From assembly GCA_003615045.1 (NCBI GenBank), contig ML014153.1, forward strand, positions 1 to 64,000: a DNA stretch of 64,000 nt, written 5' to 3'. The notes beneath the pieces were generated by a model. It was given only the letters and a program-made list of their open reading frames with translations. It ran no database searches and was not told the DNA's origin. The position numbers and the translations under genes are program-made. How positions within the stretch are numbered: position 1 is the stretch's first letter; the number at the start of each line of letters is the position of its first letter. The DNA comes from Caulochytrium protostelioides (lineage: Eukaryota; Chytridiomycota; Caulochytriomycetes; Caulochytriales; Caulochytriaceae). Below are positions 1-9,236 of this stretch, piece by piece.

Positions 1-82
1 TCATGGCTGCTACCGCCACGGCCATCAGAGCCTGCTTACGACGCCGAGTAGCGGGCGCGCGCTGAGGACACGCGGAAACCAT
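1..82 (-). CDS. Possible 5' end of a secreted or membrane protein, cut by the window edge
   Basis: A minus-strand ATG at 82 opens a frame of 27 codons that runs off the left edge without a stop. It begins MVSACPQRAPATRRRKQALM, a basic stretch (RRRK) followed by an Ala/Val/Met-rich hydrophobic run. That is the layout of a signal peptide or a signal anchor. This is all that can be seen, so the family is unknown. A chance open frame is quite possible in this GC-rich DNA. Confidence 0.3.
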   Translation of the reverse strand, partial: MVSACPQRAPATRRRKQALMAVAVAAM

Positions 83-900
83 GATTGCAAATCGGGACTG
101 AATTGTGCAAGACGGAGATATCAAAAAAGCGACTGTCCGCAGTGCAGATTGATAAGCATGAAGTGGTGTCCGTCGCAATAGTGATTGAAGTACGTAGAGG
201 GCAACGAGAAACAAGCAGTGAGTGTGCAATGCGTTAAGTAGCTTTCTCACTTGAGCGTGAGATCAGTGAGACGTGTTGGGGAGACGGTGGAGGGGTGATG
301 GAGAGGTGATGGAGAATGGTGGTGTGAAAGCACCATTACTACCGTTACCAAAGGGACGTCCCACTCACTTCGGAGATGTCTATTTATAACCGACGCATAT
401 TGCTGTCTCTCCATGAGGCAACGGTTGAGAAAAACATTGCGGATGGTCGAACGCATGGCACGACCTCAATCTGAAAGTAGATCCTGCATTGCATCTTGTG
501 ATCGTCCTTTATCTCCAATGCCCAGTGAAACAATGCCGACAACAAAGAAGTTAACGATACAGGGGTCACAGAAGGCAAAAAATATAATAAACTAGATTGG
601 CTGTAATCAGCGTTGGTTTGTTCTCAAATTTTGTGCAGCAGGTTCCGCGAGTCGCCACCGCATCACGTGCTTCCGAGATGTCCGAAACGCGAAGGGAAAA
701 GTGGCGTCAAAAGTGGCAACGTGTTGTGCCACCACCATCGATGTGTTCATGTTTTACTCTTTGTGGCAAAGCAAGGGCCATTTCTACGGCCACTACAACC
801 TCATTTTTCGGCAACGCGGAGGCTGTGCCACCTGTTGTGCTTCCTCTTATACATATTTTTTACATGAGAACAAATACTCATCCCATACCTGGCCCATCGT
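83..900. other. Intergenic, no gene seen
   Basis: This stretch has lower GC than the rest of the window and only short overlapping open frames with no recognisable protein. It ends at the putative 3' end of the first Fanzor-like element. Confidence 0.55.
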
Positions 901-975
901 CACCTAATACAAAAACCATGCTCTACACCATACTTCGTGATGCCCCCAGGGGTCTTCCCCACACAGGCAGTCTGC
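901..975 (-). ncRNA. Putative guide-RNA scaffold (3' end) of Fanzor-like copy A
   Basis: Read on the minus strand, this segment overlaps the end of the Fanzor-like ORF. It contains GCCTGTGTGGGGAAGACCCC, then CTGGGGGCATCACG, and ends with the block GTATTAGGTG. The GGGG-AAGA-CCCC core can form a hairpin. The same layout recurs at 7381-7440, 32083-32122 and 32484-32553. In TnpB/Fanzor systems the guide-RNA scaffold lies at the 3' end of the element and the guide is the flanking DNA just beyond it, so the position fits. That it is transcribed and acts as a guide RNA is inference. The outer stem is weaker here than in the 32.5 kb copy. Confidence 0.45.
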
Positions 976-1864
976 ATTCGGCCCGTTGTCGGATGAGCTT
1001 GCCGACCTCGGGCCGCAGCGGGTCTTGCTCGGGGCCGCGGCACAGCGCTATCGACCTGTCGGGTAAGGCCAGACAGCGTCGGATGTTCAAGGCGACATTG
1101 AGATCACGGTTCACAAACTTGCCGTGGGTGGCATCCCACCACAGCAAACCTCGACCAACGGTCCCCTGGCGCCGGCGTTGCCCGGGTTTCAGGACCACAT
1201 TCGTCTGGGCGTATACCCGGGTCTTGCAGACCGGGTTGACAGCCGTCGGCGCGGTCGAGCGAGCGCCCGCCTGGGGAGCGGGAGAGATCGGCACCTTCTT
1301 CGGGTCCCGGGGCTTCACCTTGGTCAGGATCTCATTCGTCTCGGCATGCACTTGGGTCGTTCGGAACTCGTAGACCACGATGGTGCGGAACTGCTGGGCG
1401 CACGCCTCGTACGCGCGAGGTGTGGGGACGGCGATCTCACCCTTGCCCGCAGGAGCAAACTTGGAGGTGCCATAGGCGACCACCACTTCAGCGACCACGG
1501 GTTTCATCTCCGTGGCCGCCCCCTCGGCGACGCGGTTCATGAATTTAGCAAACACGCGCTGCTTGCCACTGTACAGCCGCAGGCACTGGCGTGCCCAGCG
1601 GGGCTTCAGGTACTCGGCCCACAGCGGCTCGTACGTGGCGAGCCACGCCTCCAGGAAGCGGTGGTGTTCGGCGAGTGCTGTGCCTTTGATGCTGACCGCC
1701 GCCAGCCACTGCAGCGGCTCTTTCAAATGGCGCTGCCACGTCTCTGACCGCTTTTGGACGGCTTGCATGCCGGCTTCCACATCGTACTGCTTTCGAGTCC
1801 GTTTCCAGCTGACGACCTGGCCTTTGGGCCGACAGGGTGCAACGTGACAGGACCGCCTTGACAT
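923..1864 (-). CDS. Fanzor/TnpB-like RNA-guided nuclease, C-terminal part (copy A, probably inactive)
   Basis: An intact 313-residue ORF with an ATG start. Family signs: residues 127-182 follow the Fanzor/TnpB pattern, with a GTSKF segment, an IAVPTP segment and VVYEFRTT carrying the likely RuvC-II glutamate E166. Residues 239-264 (GLLWWDATHGKFVNRDLNVA and onward to NIRRCL) match the RuvC-III signature, with D254 and N260. In TnpB and Fanzor these acidic residues cut target DNA under RNA guidance. What is missing: no clear RuvC-I DPG motif precedes the ORF (copy E at 31.5 kb has one), and the zinc-finger cysteines normally between RuvC-II and RuvC-III are absent. The protein is also short for the family. 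It is probably a 5'-truncated, decaying copy that remains open. Nucleotide relatives lie at 7.5, 31.2 and 32.0 kb. Family assignment is fairly secure; activity is doubtful. Confidence 0.65.
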   Translation of the reverse strand: MSRRSCHVAPCRPKGQVVSWKRTRKQYDVEAGMQAVQKRSETWQRHLKEPLQWLAAVSIKGTALAEHHRFLEAWLATYEPLWAEYLKPRWARQCLRLYSGKQRVFAKFMNRVAEGAATEMKPVVAEVVVAYGTSKFAPAGKGEIAVPTPRAYEACAQQFRTIVVYEFRTTQVHAETNEILTKVKPRDPKKVPISPAPQAGARSTAPTAVNPVCKTRVYAQTNVVLKPGQRRRQGTVGRGLLWWDATHGKFVNRDLNVALNIRRCLALPDRSIALCRGPEQDPLRPEVGKLIRQRAECRLPVWGRPLGASRSMV

Positions 1865-2936
1865 GCACGGATGACTTCTAAGGATCTAGCGGTGTTGTGC
1901 ATTCCCTTGTTGGCGCTTGTTGTGCACACTCCTGTTCGGCGACGCCTAATTGGGTTGTTAGGGGATCCTTGTTGGTGCAGTCCATGAATGATGGGAAGGC
2001 CTCCAAGGCCGACCACCAGCTTCAACGGTGCCCACGACAGGTCTGTCATGTCGCTCGTTGCATGGGCCCCACGTTTCGGAGGATAGACCCAGTTGATGCC
2101 AGCGGCGGCCGCCACGCGGTCGCCGGAAGACCGGCAGGCTAAGGGCGCCTGAAGCACCGCCGCCCCCAAGGGATCGGCCCCCACACGCCGCCCACAGAGA
2201 CCGCTCGAAGAGAGGAGCTCACGCCTTCGAGCGACCCTCGAACTATAGCGTGGTCCAAGCGACTCCTGAACAAGAGTTGGACCCATTACGCCGTCACTCG
2301 AAGATCGCCTATACGACACAGGAACGCGATTAAAGAAACACATCGTCATCAGCTCTTTCACTTGCGCTTGCCGATCGCCCCGTTGTCGGGGGAAACCTGA
2401 TGGCCGGCGACCGAGAAAAATCTCACCGACAGCCGGACCAGTGAAACCCTCCTGACCGGCGGCCGAGGGAATGCCGGTAACGGGCCGCCAAGCCACGGCA
2501 TGAACCGCAGGGATCGGCCTCCAGAGATTTCTACGCCGCGTAATGGAAGAACAATGGCGCTAAGCAGCAAACCTGTTGCGGACAGCCATGATCCCCGAGG
2601 GGTCACCTAGGGGATCATCATCCCAATGATCCTAACTCGAGCTCAAGCCATCCCTGGCACGATGAATCGACGAAGCACGTAGATGGGCGGCTGCACTACA
2701 ACTCCCATAATGATGTTTCCAACGGGGATGATAGTTAGGGGTTCCCATATAAAAGGGTACGTCGTCAACGCGTGGTTTGAAATATACAGCGAATGTACAG
2801 GTGAAGCAAAGCGAAAGAGAAAAAGGAAATGGCGGGCGACCCCAGAGCGATGATCGGCCATTCGAAAGAGAAAACGAAAGGAATCGCATGGGCGAGATGC
2901 AAGCAAGTGGGCGGAACAAGACAAGACGAGCCCATG
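1865..2936. other. Intergenic; may hold the lost 5' part of Fanzor copy A
   Basis: No convincing gene. Just upstream of copy A the minus strand reads GGPVTLHP, which could be a ruined RuvC-I segment (expected DPG). A perfect TATAAAAG lies on the plus strand at 2748-2755, but no ATG-started gene follows it; it faces the 3' end of the Sds3-like gene. Confidence 0.5.
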
Positions 2937-3914
2937 CTACCGCTTGCGGCTTGCCGTAGTCGCGCGACGTACGGCCACAACGTCATCCAGCTGCTCCGAG
3001 TCGGTCAGCTGAAGCGACAGCGTGACAACGACATTCGTCTTCCGGCGTTTATCGCGGCCCCGGTCGCGTTCTTCGTGGAAGAGCGGAGGCGCGTAATATG
3101 ATGGCGGATGGCTCGCGCCATGGGCACCGTGACCGCCGGCGTGTGTGCCGTGGCCATGGGCGCTGCCACCCTGCTGCCGTGCGGCATTGGACCGCGTTAC
3201 CTTGCGCATGCCGCCGCCGGCCTTCGTCGTGTCAAAGGCATGCAGGTCGGCGTTGATGTCGAAGGACTCGCGCTCGGCGCGCAGACGTTTCCGTCGGTCT
3301 TCGAGATTCGCGAGCATCCGAGCCTTGAGGCGCTGCTGCTCCGCGTCGTAATCGAAGGCCGAAGCGGCGGCCTCCCGATCATAGAGCGCTCGCGCCGACG
3401 CCTCCTGGTGGGCGCGGAGGAGTTCGGCGTGGCGCACGGCCGACCGTCGCGCCATTTCGAGTAAGAGGACCCGCTCCAGATATTCGGGATGATCGCCGCG
3501 GTCGAGCCGCTCGAGCTCGAGCTCGAAAGCACGCTTCTTGTTGGCATAGATCCGCTCGCGCGTTGACAGAAAATCGTGGTCGAGCCGGTCCAAGCGTTCG
3601 GCAAAGTCACGATACCGCTTCTCCTTCTTGGTCAGCTCGGGCTCCACCGCGTAAGCTGGATGCAGCGGCGGGCCGTGGCCCGCCAGATGCGGGAGGAGGG
3701 GCATGGTCCCATGGGGCATGGTCCCATGGGGCAGCCCATGGGGGTGCGGATGCGGATGTGGATGCGGATGCGGATGGGCGCCGGGGTGGCTTGGGAGGGT
3801 GGGGGCCGGGGCGTAGGCCCAGGGCGGGCCGGTGCTGCTGCCGCCGGTCGTGTTGCCTGCTCCCGGGGGCATCATCTGCATCGTCGTCGTGGCGGCGGTG
3901 GAAGTGAAAGGCAC
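2937..3914 (-). CDS. SDS3: Sds3/BRMS1-family subunit of the Sin3 histone deacetylase complex
   Basis: 325 residues. Sds3-like proteins (human SUDS3, BRMS1) hold Rpd3/HDAC1 and Sin3 together in the nucleus and are needed for deacetylase activity. The core spans about residues 98-230 and is a long charged helix predicted to form a coiled coil. It contains YRDFAERLDRLDHDFLSTRE, then ELERLDRGDHPEYLERVLLL (compare the family pattern L..L..GtHPEYl.rl..LE), then FDYDAEQQRLKARMLANLED. The C-terminal LSLQLTDSEQLDDV resembles the short downstream segment of the family. The N-terminal 95 residues are Pro/His/Gly-rich with an HP dipeptide run (about 46-59), and the linker before the C-terminus is His/Gly-rich. 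The ATG at 3914 gives a complete protein, with no intron. Confidence 0.85.
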   Translation of the reverse strand: MPFTSTAATTTMQMMPPGAGNTTGGSSTGPPWAYAPAPTLPSHPGAHPHPHPHPHPHPHGLPHGTMPHGTMPLLPHLAGHGPPLHPAYAVEPELTKKEKRYRDFAERLDRLDHDFLSTRERIYANKKRAFELELERLDRGDHPEYLERVLLLEMARRSAVRHAELLRAHQEASARALYDREAAASAFDYDAEQQRLKARMLANLEDRRKRLRAERESFDINADLHAFDTTKAGGGMRKVTRSNAARQQGGSAHGHGTHAGGHGAHGASHPPSYYAPPLFHEERDRGRDKRRKTNVVVTLSLQLTDSEQLDDVVAVRRATTASRKR

Positions 3915-4419
3915 GGGAAGACCGGACAGGGCGGTTCCATGCCCTGGCGAGCGGCGGTGATATGGGGTGACACAGGACCACGCGCGACGGCTTTCACCAC
4001 GCGGCCGTTGTCGTGGCCGCTATCTGAGCGGTTGTCGTCGTCGACGTCGTAATCAGCGAGGGATACGTATCTCTAACTTTTGGCGAAGACCGCGGACGAT
4101 TCGACGACGCACGGAGTAGGCCCGCGAACCGAGGCACCAGACCAGCGACAGCGATCGTTGGACGGGGGAAAGCAGCACGTATCAGCACGTAAGGCGTCGG
4201 GAGGGCGGCCAAAACGGCGCGTGATCAAACGCCACGTCTCGGCCAACTCGTCTTGCCTGGTTCTGTCCTGGCTCTCACGTCGGCGTTGTCCCAACACGCG
4301 GCGAGCGACTGCGATATCAGTTCAATGATATCGCTGCCGATGCCGATGTCCGCGGCAGAGCGCAGCGAGTGAAAGCGAGAAACGTCGTGGTCCGACAGAG
4401 AAGGAGATGGAGAGAGGAA

Positions 4420-4441
4420 GCGGCAGCGGCAGCGGCAGCGG
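4420..4441. repeat. GGCAGC hexanucleotide tandem repeat
   Basis: Nearly four perfect copies of GGCAGC in non-coding DNA. A similar short run occurs at about 40111-40139. Confidence 0.9.
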
Positions 4442-5185
4442 TCACGTCAACGAGTGAATGAAAAAAAGCGATGCGGCAGAAGTTAACGACAAGCACGGCA
4501 GGTGAAGAAGAATAGCGATACGGAACATCGATAGCCGAGCAAGAACCAATTAGAGTCTGCCTTGTCGTCCTCGTGGCTCAAGCGGTCGTCAGAAGAGGGA
4601 TTTTTGCGGTGTTCGCGGCTGGTATGGTGAAAGCCCGGCGGAATCGTGGGGGTCGCTGTCGATTGCTATTCGTCCTGGCGAGCCGCGCGCGTCGTATCGC
4701 AGGCAAGCCGTCGAACAAACAGCACGTCGGCCCCTGTCGTGCTGGGATGCATCGCCGCGGCTTCTACGCAGCGGTGAGCCATCTTCATGGCCGTCACTTC
4801 ATGGCAGTCACAACAGAAAGACAGACCCGAAGAACGCCGATGCGTTGCCTCTCGATCGGGCCGGAAGGCCTCGCGGTGCCTCCTCGCCCCAGCCCGTGAG
4901 GGCGGAGCGCCTTTCTTTGGCTTCCGCGGCTGATGGCGGGCCTGGGGGCGCTCGGCCCTCACGCCGGCCCGCGGTCCTCTTCCGCGTGCCGCGGCCACGC
5001 CCCTTCAGCGCCGCGCCAAGCCGCTAGGGCCGCACGGCGCACAACAACGGCCGGGCCGGGCATGTCGCAACACAAACACCCTGCTACGGCCGAGGCAGAC
5101 GCAGCCACGCGATCGGCATAAATTCACATCCATCTGTTCCAGCGTCTTTCAGCCTGGGATACGGAAGGAACGCTGATGTTCCTAC

Positions 5186-5233
5186 TGTCTTTCATGATAT
5201 CTTTCATGCTGTCTTTCATGTTATGTTTCATGC
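5186..5233. repeat. 12-bp tandem repeat, four units
   Basis: Units read TGTCTTTCATGA, TATCTTTCATGC, TGTCTTTCATGT and TATGTTTCATGC. The alternation of TG- and TA-starting units suggests a 24-bp higher-order unit. It lies in non-coding DNA. Confidence 0.9.
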
Positions 5234-5702
5234 TATCCGCTATGCTGTAATGTTAATTGTGGATCCTGACGCGACGCGATGTCACGGAAGAATCAGTATG
5301 CAGGGCGAACGCCGTTCAAGTACCACTGATAAGCGTCCCGAATTCTTCCGCCCCATGTCATATGACGTAAGATCGCGAATGGGTGCGCTTTGTTATCGTG
5401 CTGAGGTGAAGGACCACGGACCGATGGACCTGCGGGTTCTACAGGAAAAAGTGCTTGCTCAAGGACATCGTTGGAGACGTCTGTGAGAAAAGCGAGCGGA
5501 AGCCAGTTTCGTCTCACTTAACTGTTGCAAGCAATATCGAATCGGAGTGAATCGGAGAGGATAAAATTGAATGCATCCCCCGTACCGTCTCCTTCGTTGT
5601 TTTCGAAATAATAGCAGTAAGTCAATTAGGATGCCGAGGTAGAATACCATGCCGGCGATGATAAAAAAGCAGAACTAGAAAGAGGGGTCGGTCGAAGGAC
5701 GA

Positions 5703-6191
5703 TCAGAGATAGAGGGCGGCCGCACCGACCATGAGGCCGACGATGCTGAGACCCGCACCGGTGAGGCCGCTCATCGCACCTGACTTGAGGTTGGGCGTGA
5801 CGGTCGTGGTAGGCGACGCCGTCGCCGCGGTCGTGGCCGTCGCCTCGGTCGTGGCCGCCCCCGGGGCAGCGGTGGTCGAGCCGCCGTTAGGCACGGCGCT
5901 GCAATAGACCGTGCTGGCACGCGCGTACTCGGCGCCAAGCTGCTCGTTACCGCAAGTGTTGCTGTAGCAGTACGAAACCGCGTTGTACTGGTTGCACAGG
6001 CACGTGTAGTACGCGATCTGCTGGCTCATCAGGGGCGCACATGCGGCCTCAGGGGTGTCTTTGCCGGTGAGGGCGTTGCTGATGCACATCGAGAACGTCG
6101 GCGCATTAGTGCATCCGACCGGCGTCTCGATCGCACTGACCGCAGTGAGCGCGGTCGCGGCAAAGGCGAGCGTCATGGCGAAGCCCTTCAT
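5703..6191 (-). CDS. Small GPI-anchored, eight-cysteine (CFEM-like) cell-surface protein
   Basis: 162 residues from the ATG at 6191. That start is chosen because it opens directly into a signal peptide (residues 1-20, ending AVSA), although the frame is open further upstream. The mature part has eight cysteines at 27, 36, 51, 64, 66, 75, 80 and 97. The second half (C-x-C, x8, C, x4, C, x16, C) is very close to the spacing of fungal CFEM domains; the first half fits less well. Residues 103-136 form a Ser/Thr/Ala-rich, probably O-glycosylated stalk. The hydrophobic tail from about 142 to 162 after small residues looks like a GPI-attachment signal. CFEM proteins act at the fungal surface, for example in haem uptake or adhesion; the role here is unknown. 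A TATATAA on the minus strand at 6484-6490 may be its promoter. Confidence 0.75.
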   Translation of the reverse strand: MKGFAMTLAFAATALTAVSAIETPVGCTNAPTFSMCISNALTGKDTPEAACAPLMSQQIAYYTCLCNQYNAVSYCYSNTCGNEQLGAEYARASTVYCSAVPNGGSTTAAPGAATTEATATTAATASPTTTVTPNLKSGAMSGLTGAGLSIVGLMVGAAALYL

Positions 6192-6483
6192 GGTGAAGAC
6201 TTGTCCGTAGGGGGAAAAGGAATGGGAAAGAAAAGGGAGGAAGCCGAGAGGCGACGGGCAGCAAGAACACACACACACAAAAAGAATGGCGGCGATAGTG
6301 TACAAAAGACAATCGATCGAATCGGCCGTTGGATGGGGACGATGCGAAGATGTGTAAGCGGTGTGCGATGTGTGATGTGCGATTGGTGAGAGTATGTATG
6401 ACAGTAAGAGATACCTCTGTGCATGTATGCTACCCTCCGATGCTCGACAGGATCGTCTGATCATGCCCTCGCTACAGTCTTCC

Positions 6484-6490
6484 TTATATA
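6484..6490 (-). promoter_or_regulatory. TATA-box candidate for the CFEM-like gene
   Basis: TATATAAGG on the minus strand, 293 bp upstream of the chosen ATG. Similar TATA elements lie 209-277 bp upstream of two other genes here (7TM-RGS and the secreted protein at 34 kb). The function is inferred from position only. Confidence 0.35.
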
Positions 6491-7380
6491 CGCGTGACGA
6501 CCCCGTTGCCGCCATGCACTATTCATAGCGTGAGGGGGGGGTCCCGGGCGGTGTTGAAGGCGCCTCCTCGGGAGTGCACGGTGCCGCGCCGCCTACTCGG
6601 GTCCGCGTTGTCAACACGCGAACCACTGGTCCGGCATCCTGCCACGACTCCGGATGTCATCGCCCGACCTGGCCTGGCGCGCCCATCACGCGGTCCCCGA
6701 GGTCAGACCACCTCAGGCGTCGCATCGCTGGGAGCCGCATTGCTTTGCACCGTATCGCACCGTTCATGAGGCTGACGCCTCTGTGGCGCACTGCGCCGCT
6801 TCGTCGCTTCACCCCAGACCCCGTTCCGCGGTCGCATGTGGCGTTACGTGGGCAAGCGCCCCTTTTTCGATCGGCCATGGACTTAAAGACGAAAATGAAG
6901 GGAGAGGTGAAGTCCGCGCAGGCACTCGCGGGCGAAAAGCATGGCGCGGGCGGTCACGTCCAGTGAGTGAGCTCATTCAGCCTAACGGGCCGACAAGATC
7001 GATAAGATCAATAAGGCCAATGAGGCGTAACATCGCCCCGTAACATGACCTGACATGACCTGACATGCGTGCGGCGGCATCGCCTCCCCTCGCTTGGCCT
7101 TGTCTCGCCGACCTCACGTGATCATCCAGACTCGATCTCTTAAAAAAAGTTGTGGCGTCGTGCCATATAAACAGCAACATCGATAATTTTGATCATGATT
7201 GTCGAAACCATCGTCGACATGTCGCCGCACGGACTGAGTGCGCATGACAAGGGGACCCCTGACGTGCATACATGGGTCACATGGAACGAACGAGCGCACC
7301 GCGTCGTGCTGGGCCTCCAGGCGGACTAAAAATATGATTTTTTTGACGAACCTCGTGTATATTGGCCCTCCCTTGAGACG
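6491..7380. other. Intergenic, no gene seen
   Basis: Only short overlapping open frames without recognisable domains. It ends at the putative guide-RNA end of Fanzor copy B. Confidence 0.5.
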
Positions 7381-7440
7381 ACCTAACGCACAGGCCGTGC
7401 CCTCCGTGGTGCCCCCCAGGGGTCCCCCACCGAGGCAGCG
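7381..7440 (-). ncRNA. Putative guide-RNA scaffold (3' end) of Fanzor-like copy B
   Basis: Minus-strand motif GCCTCGGTGGGGGACCCCTG, then GGGGGCACCACGGAGG, then the end block GTGCGTTAGGT. The outer stem CCTCGGTGG / CCACGGAGG pairs with one mismatch around a GGGG/CCCC core. It aligns closely with copy D (32484-32553), even though the flanks just beyond the TTAGGT block differ completely. Here it follows the stop codon of the remnant ORF instead of overlapping it. Confidence 0.5.
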
Positions 7441-7450
7441 CGCATCTTGG

Positions 7451-7740
7451 TCAGCTGCGGATGAGCTTCCCGATCCTGGGCTGCAGCCGTGGTTGCCCGT
7501 TGCAGCACAGCGCCTCCGGTCTAGCGGGTATGGCCAGGCAGCGTCGGATGTTCAACGCGGCACTGACATTGTGGTTCACAAACTTGCCGTTGGTAGCTTC
7601 ATACCACAGCAAACCTCGAACCACGATTCCCTGGCGCCGTCGTTGACCGGGTTGACAGGGTCACATTCGTCTTGGCCGGGTCGTGCGGACCCGGTTGACC
7701 CGCGTTGGCGCGGCCTGAGGAGCGCCTGCCCGGGTCGTGC
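7451..7740 (-). pseudogene. Fanzor/TnpB-like remnant (copy B), C-terminal fragment
   Basis: On the minus strand the fragment reads RRRQGIVVRGLLWYEATNGK, then FVNHNVSAALNIRRCLAIPA, ending in GKLIRS and a stop at 7451-7453. It aligns with residues 230-293 of copy A, and weaker nucleotide similarity runs on to about 7735. The RuvC-III core has changed from NRDLN to NHNVS, so the catalytic aspartate is gone. The 5' part is absent; instead a local duplication (CGGGTCGTGCGGACC, near 7678 and 7731) marks the break. It is a dead fragment, kept next to a well-preserved 3' hairpin. Confidence 0.7.
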
Positions 7741-8503
7741 GGACCTGGCAGACCCGTGGTAGTTGCCTAGGGGCACCTAAGTTTGCCCGGGGGGTTAGGG
7801 CGAGCTTTCTAACATTTATGGCGTGGAAGGCGTGCGTTCAACGTCTCCGAATCGTCCTGGTCGACAGGTTCCGCACGACCCAGGGGCATGGTGTGGTTCC
7901 GTAGAAAGCCGGCGCAAGAGGATGATGGTCAGGGATTTGCGGTGGTGCGATTCCTCCGGTATCGGTTTGTAAACCACGACCTCGCTTGAACATCCCACAC
8001 AGCCTGACCTCGCAAATTAGGCTTGCGGCGCGGAATTTCGGAGCGAGGAGAAACCCGTGATCGGCAAACACATCCGATGCTGAACCAATGCGGACTGCCT
8101 CCTCGAGGGACTCCTTGAGGACACTAAGGGTATGGCTCATGTCGAATTTTTTCACCGAATTCTATACAATACATAATTGTGGGGGAGATCTCTGTGGGGA
8201 GAAAGCCCCCATTTCAAGCCCCATCACCCACCATGGATGCATGTTTGGGATTAACTGCGATCCCGGGTCTTGGTTCTTCATTGTCAGCGTTCGCCGGATC
8301 CCCTCGTGGGGGTCGGGGTTCGAAAAACAAACAGAGTAGGGTCTCGCGGGCTGCAACTGTATCGCTACGACCTCCGCATCAATTTCGCTCCATGAGGTTC
8401 CCCGCCAGGCCAGAGTCGGGCGAAACCAACAGTGCTACGAGAACAGCGAGAGAGAAAGAGTCAGGACTCACTATCAAACATGCTCACCCCTTCGACTGGC
8501 GAG

Positions 8504-8560
8504 CATCCGACCATGGAGAGAGAGAGAGAGAGAGTGAGAGAGAGAGAGATCCGACCATGG
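8504..8560. repeat. (GA)n microsatellite flanked by a 12-bp direct repeat
   Basis: A run of GA dinucleotides with one GTGA interruption, bounded on both sides by ATCCGACCATGG (about 8504-8515 and 8549-8560). The direct repeats suggest slippage or a duplication that captured the tract. Confidence 0.8.
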
Positions 8561-9021
8561 TACTCGGTCATGGTGCACGATGCGAGGAACCGCGATGCCA
8601 TGGAGAGCGGTGACCCGACGCGTGGTGCCCACATGGGCATCGTCGATCGTCGTAGTCGCCGGGGGCTATCTACTGCAAATCACGCTATACGTCTTGCTCG
8701 TGCGGCTGCCCAGAGCTTTTTCAAAAATGATGCCTCAATTCACCCAAAGACAGCGATTATTGCGAGTGCAAACGAGCGTTTTGTAGCAGCAGGACCAATA
8801 GGCGGCGCATCGGGAAAGCGATGGTCTGAAAACCGCTCCGAAAACTCAGAACGGCCGAACGAAAGACTGGCGAGTCGGACTGGGTCGCGACATGGCAGAG
8901 GTCAGGCCCAAACAATCGTTGCCGAACCTGGTTGAGGCGGGCGAATGGGAGACATCGTGGCAGCAAGATAGGCCTGCTGCCGCCAATCACGCCTGTTGCA
9001 AGCGGGCTACGAGCCCGCCCA

Positions 9022-9028
9022 TATATAG
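9022..9028 (+). promoter_or_regulatory. TATA-box candidate for the 7TM-RGS gene
   Basis: ATATATAGAG on the plus strand, about 210 bp upstream of the ATG at 9237. The role is inferred from sequence and distance. Confidence 0.35.
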
Positions 9029-9236
9029 AGCACCAATGTCGTGACGGTGTGACAAACGCAAATCGCATTGACAACTCAAGTAAACGCTGGAAACGATGCC
9101 TGAACATTTTGTCATCCGCGAGCCTTGATATCAGCATGATATTGTTCCCCTACTCCAAGTTGACTCGGGGCTATCCTGACCAGAGCATCCCTCGCTCTTC
9201 CCCTTTGGCGCACCGCGCCCCCTTGCCAGACCCATC

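Larger units (their letters stand above)
3915..5702. other. Intergenic with simple repeats
   Basis: No gene recognised. It separates the 5' end of SDS3 from the 3' end of the small GPI protein; both are on the minus strand. It carries a GGCAGC run near 4420-4441 and a 12-bp tandem repeat at 5186-5233. Confidence 0.5.
7741..9236. other. Intergenic; GA repeat and promoter of the 7TM-RGS gene
   Basis: No gene recognised. It holds a (GA)n tract near 8515-8549 and a TATA candidate at 9022-9028. Confidence 0.5.
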
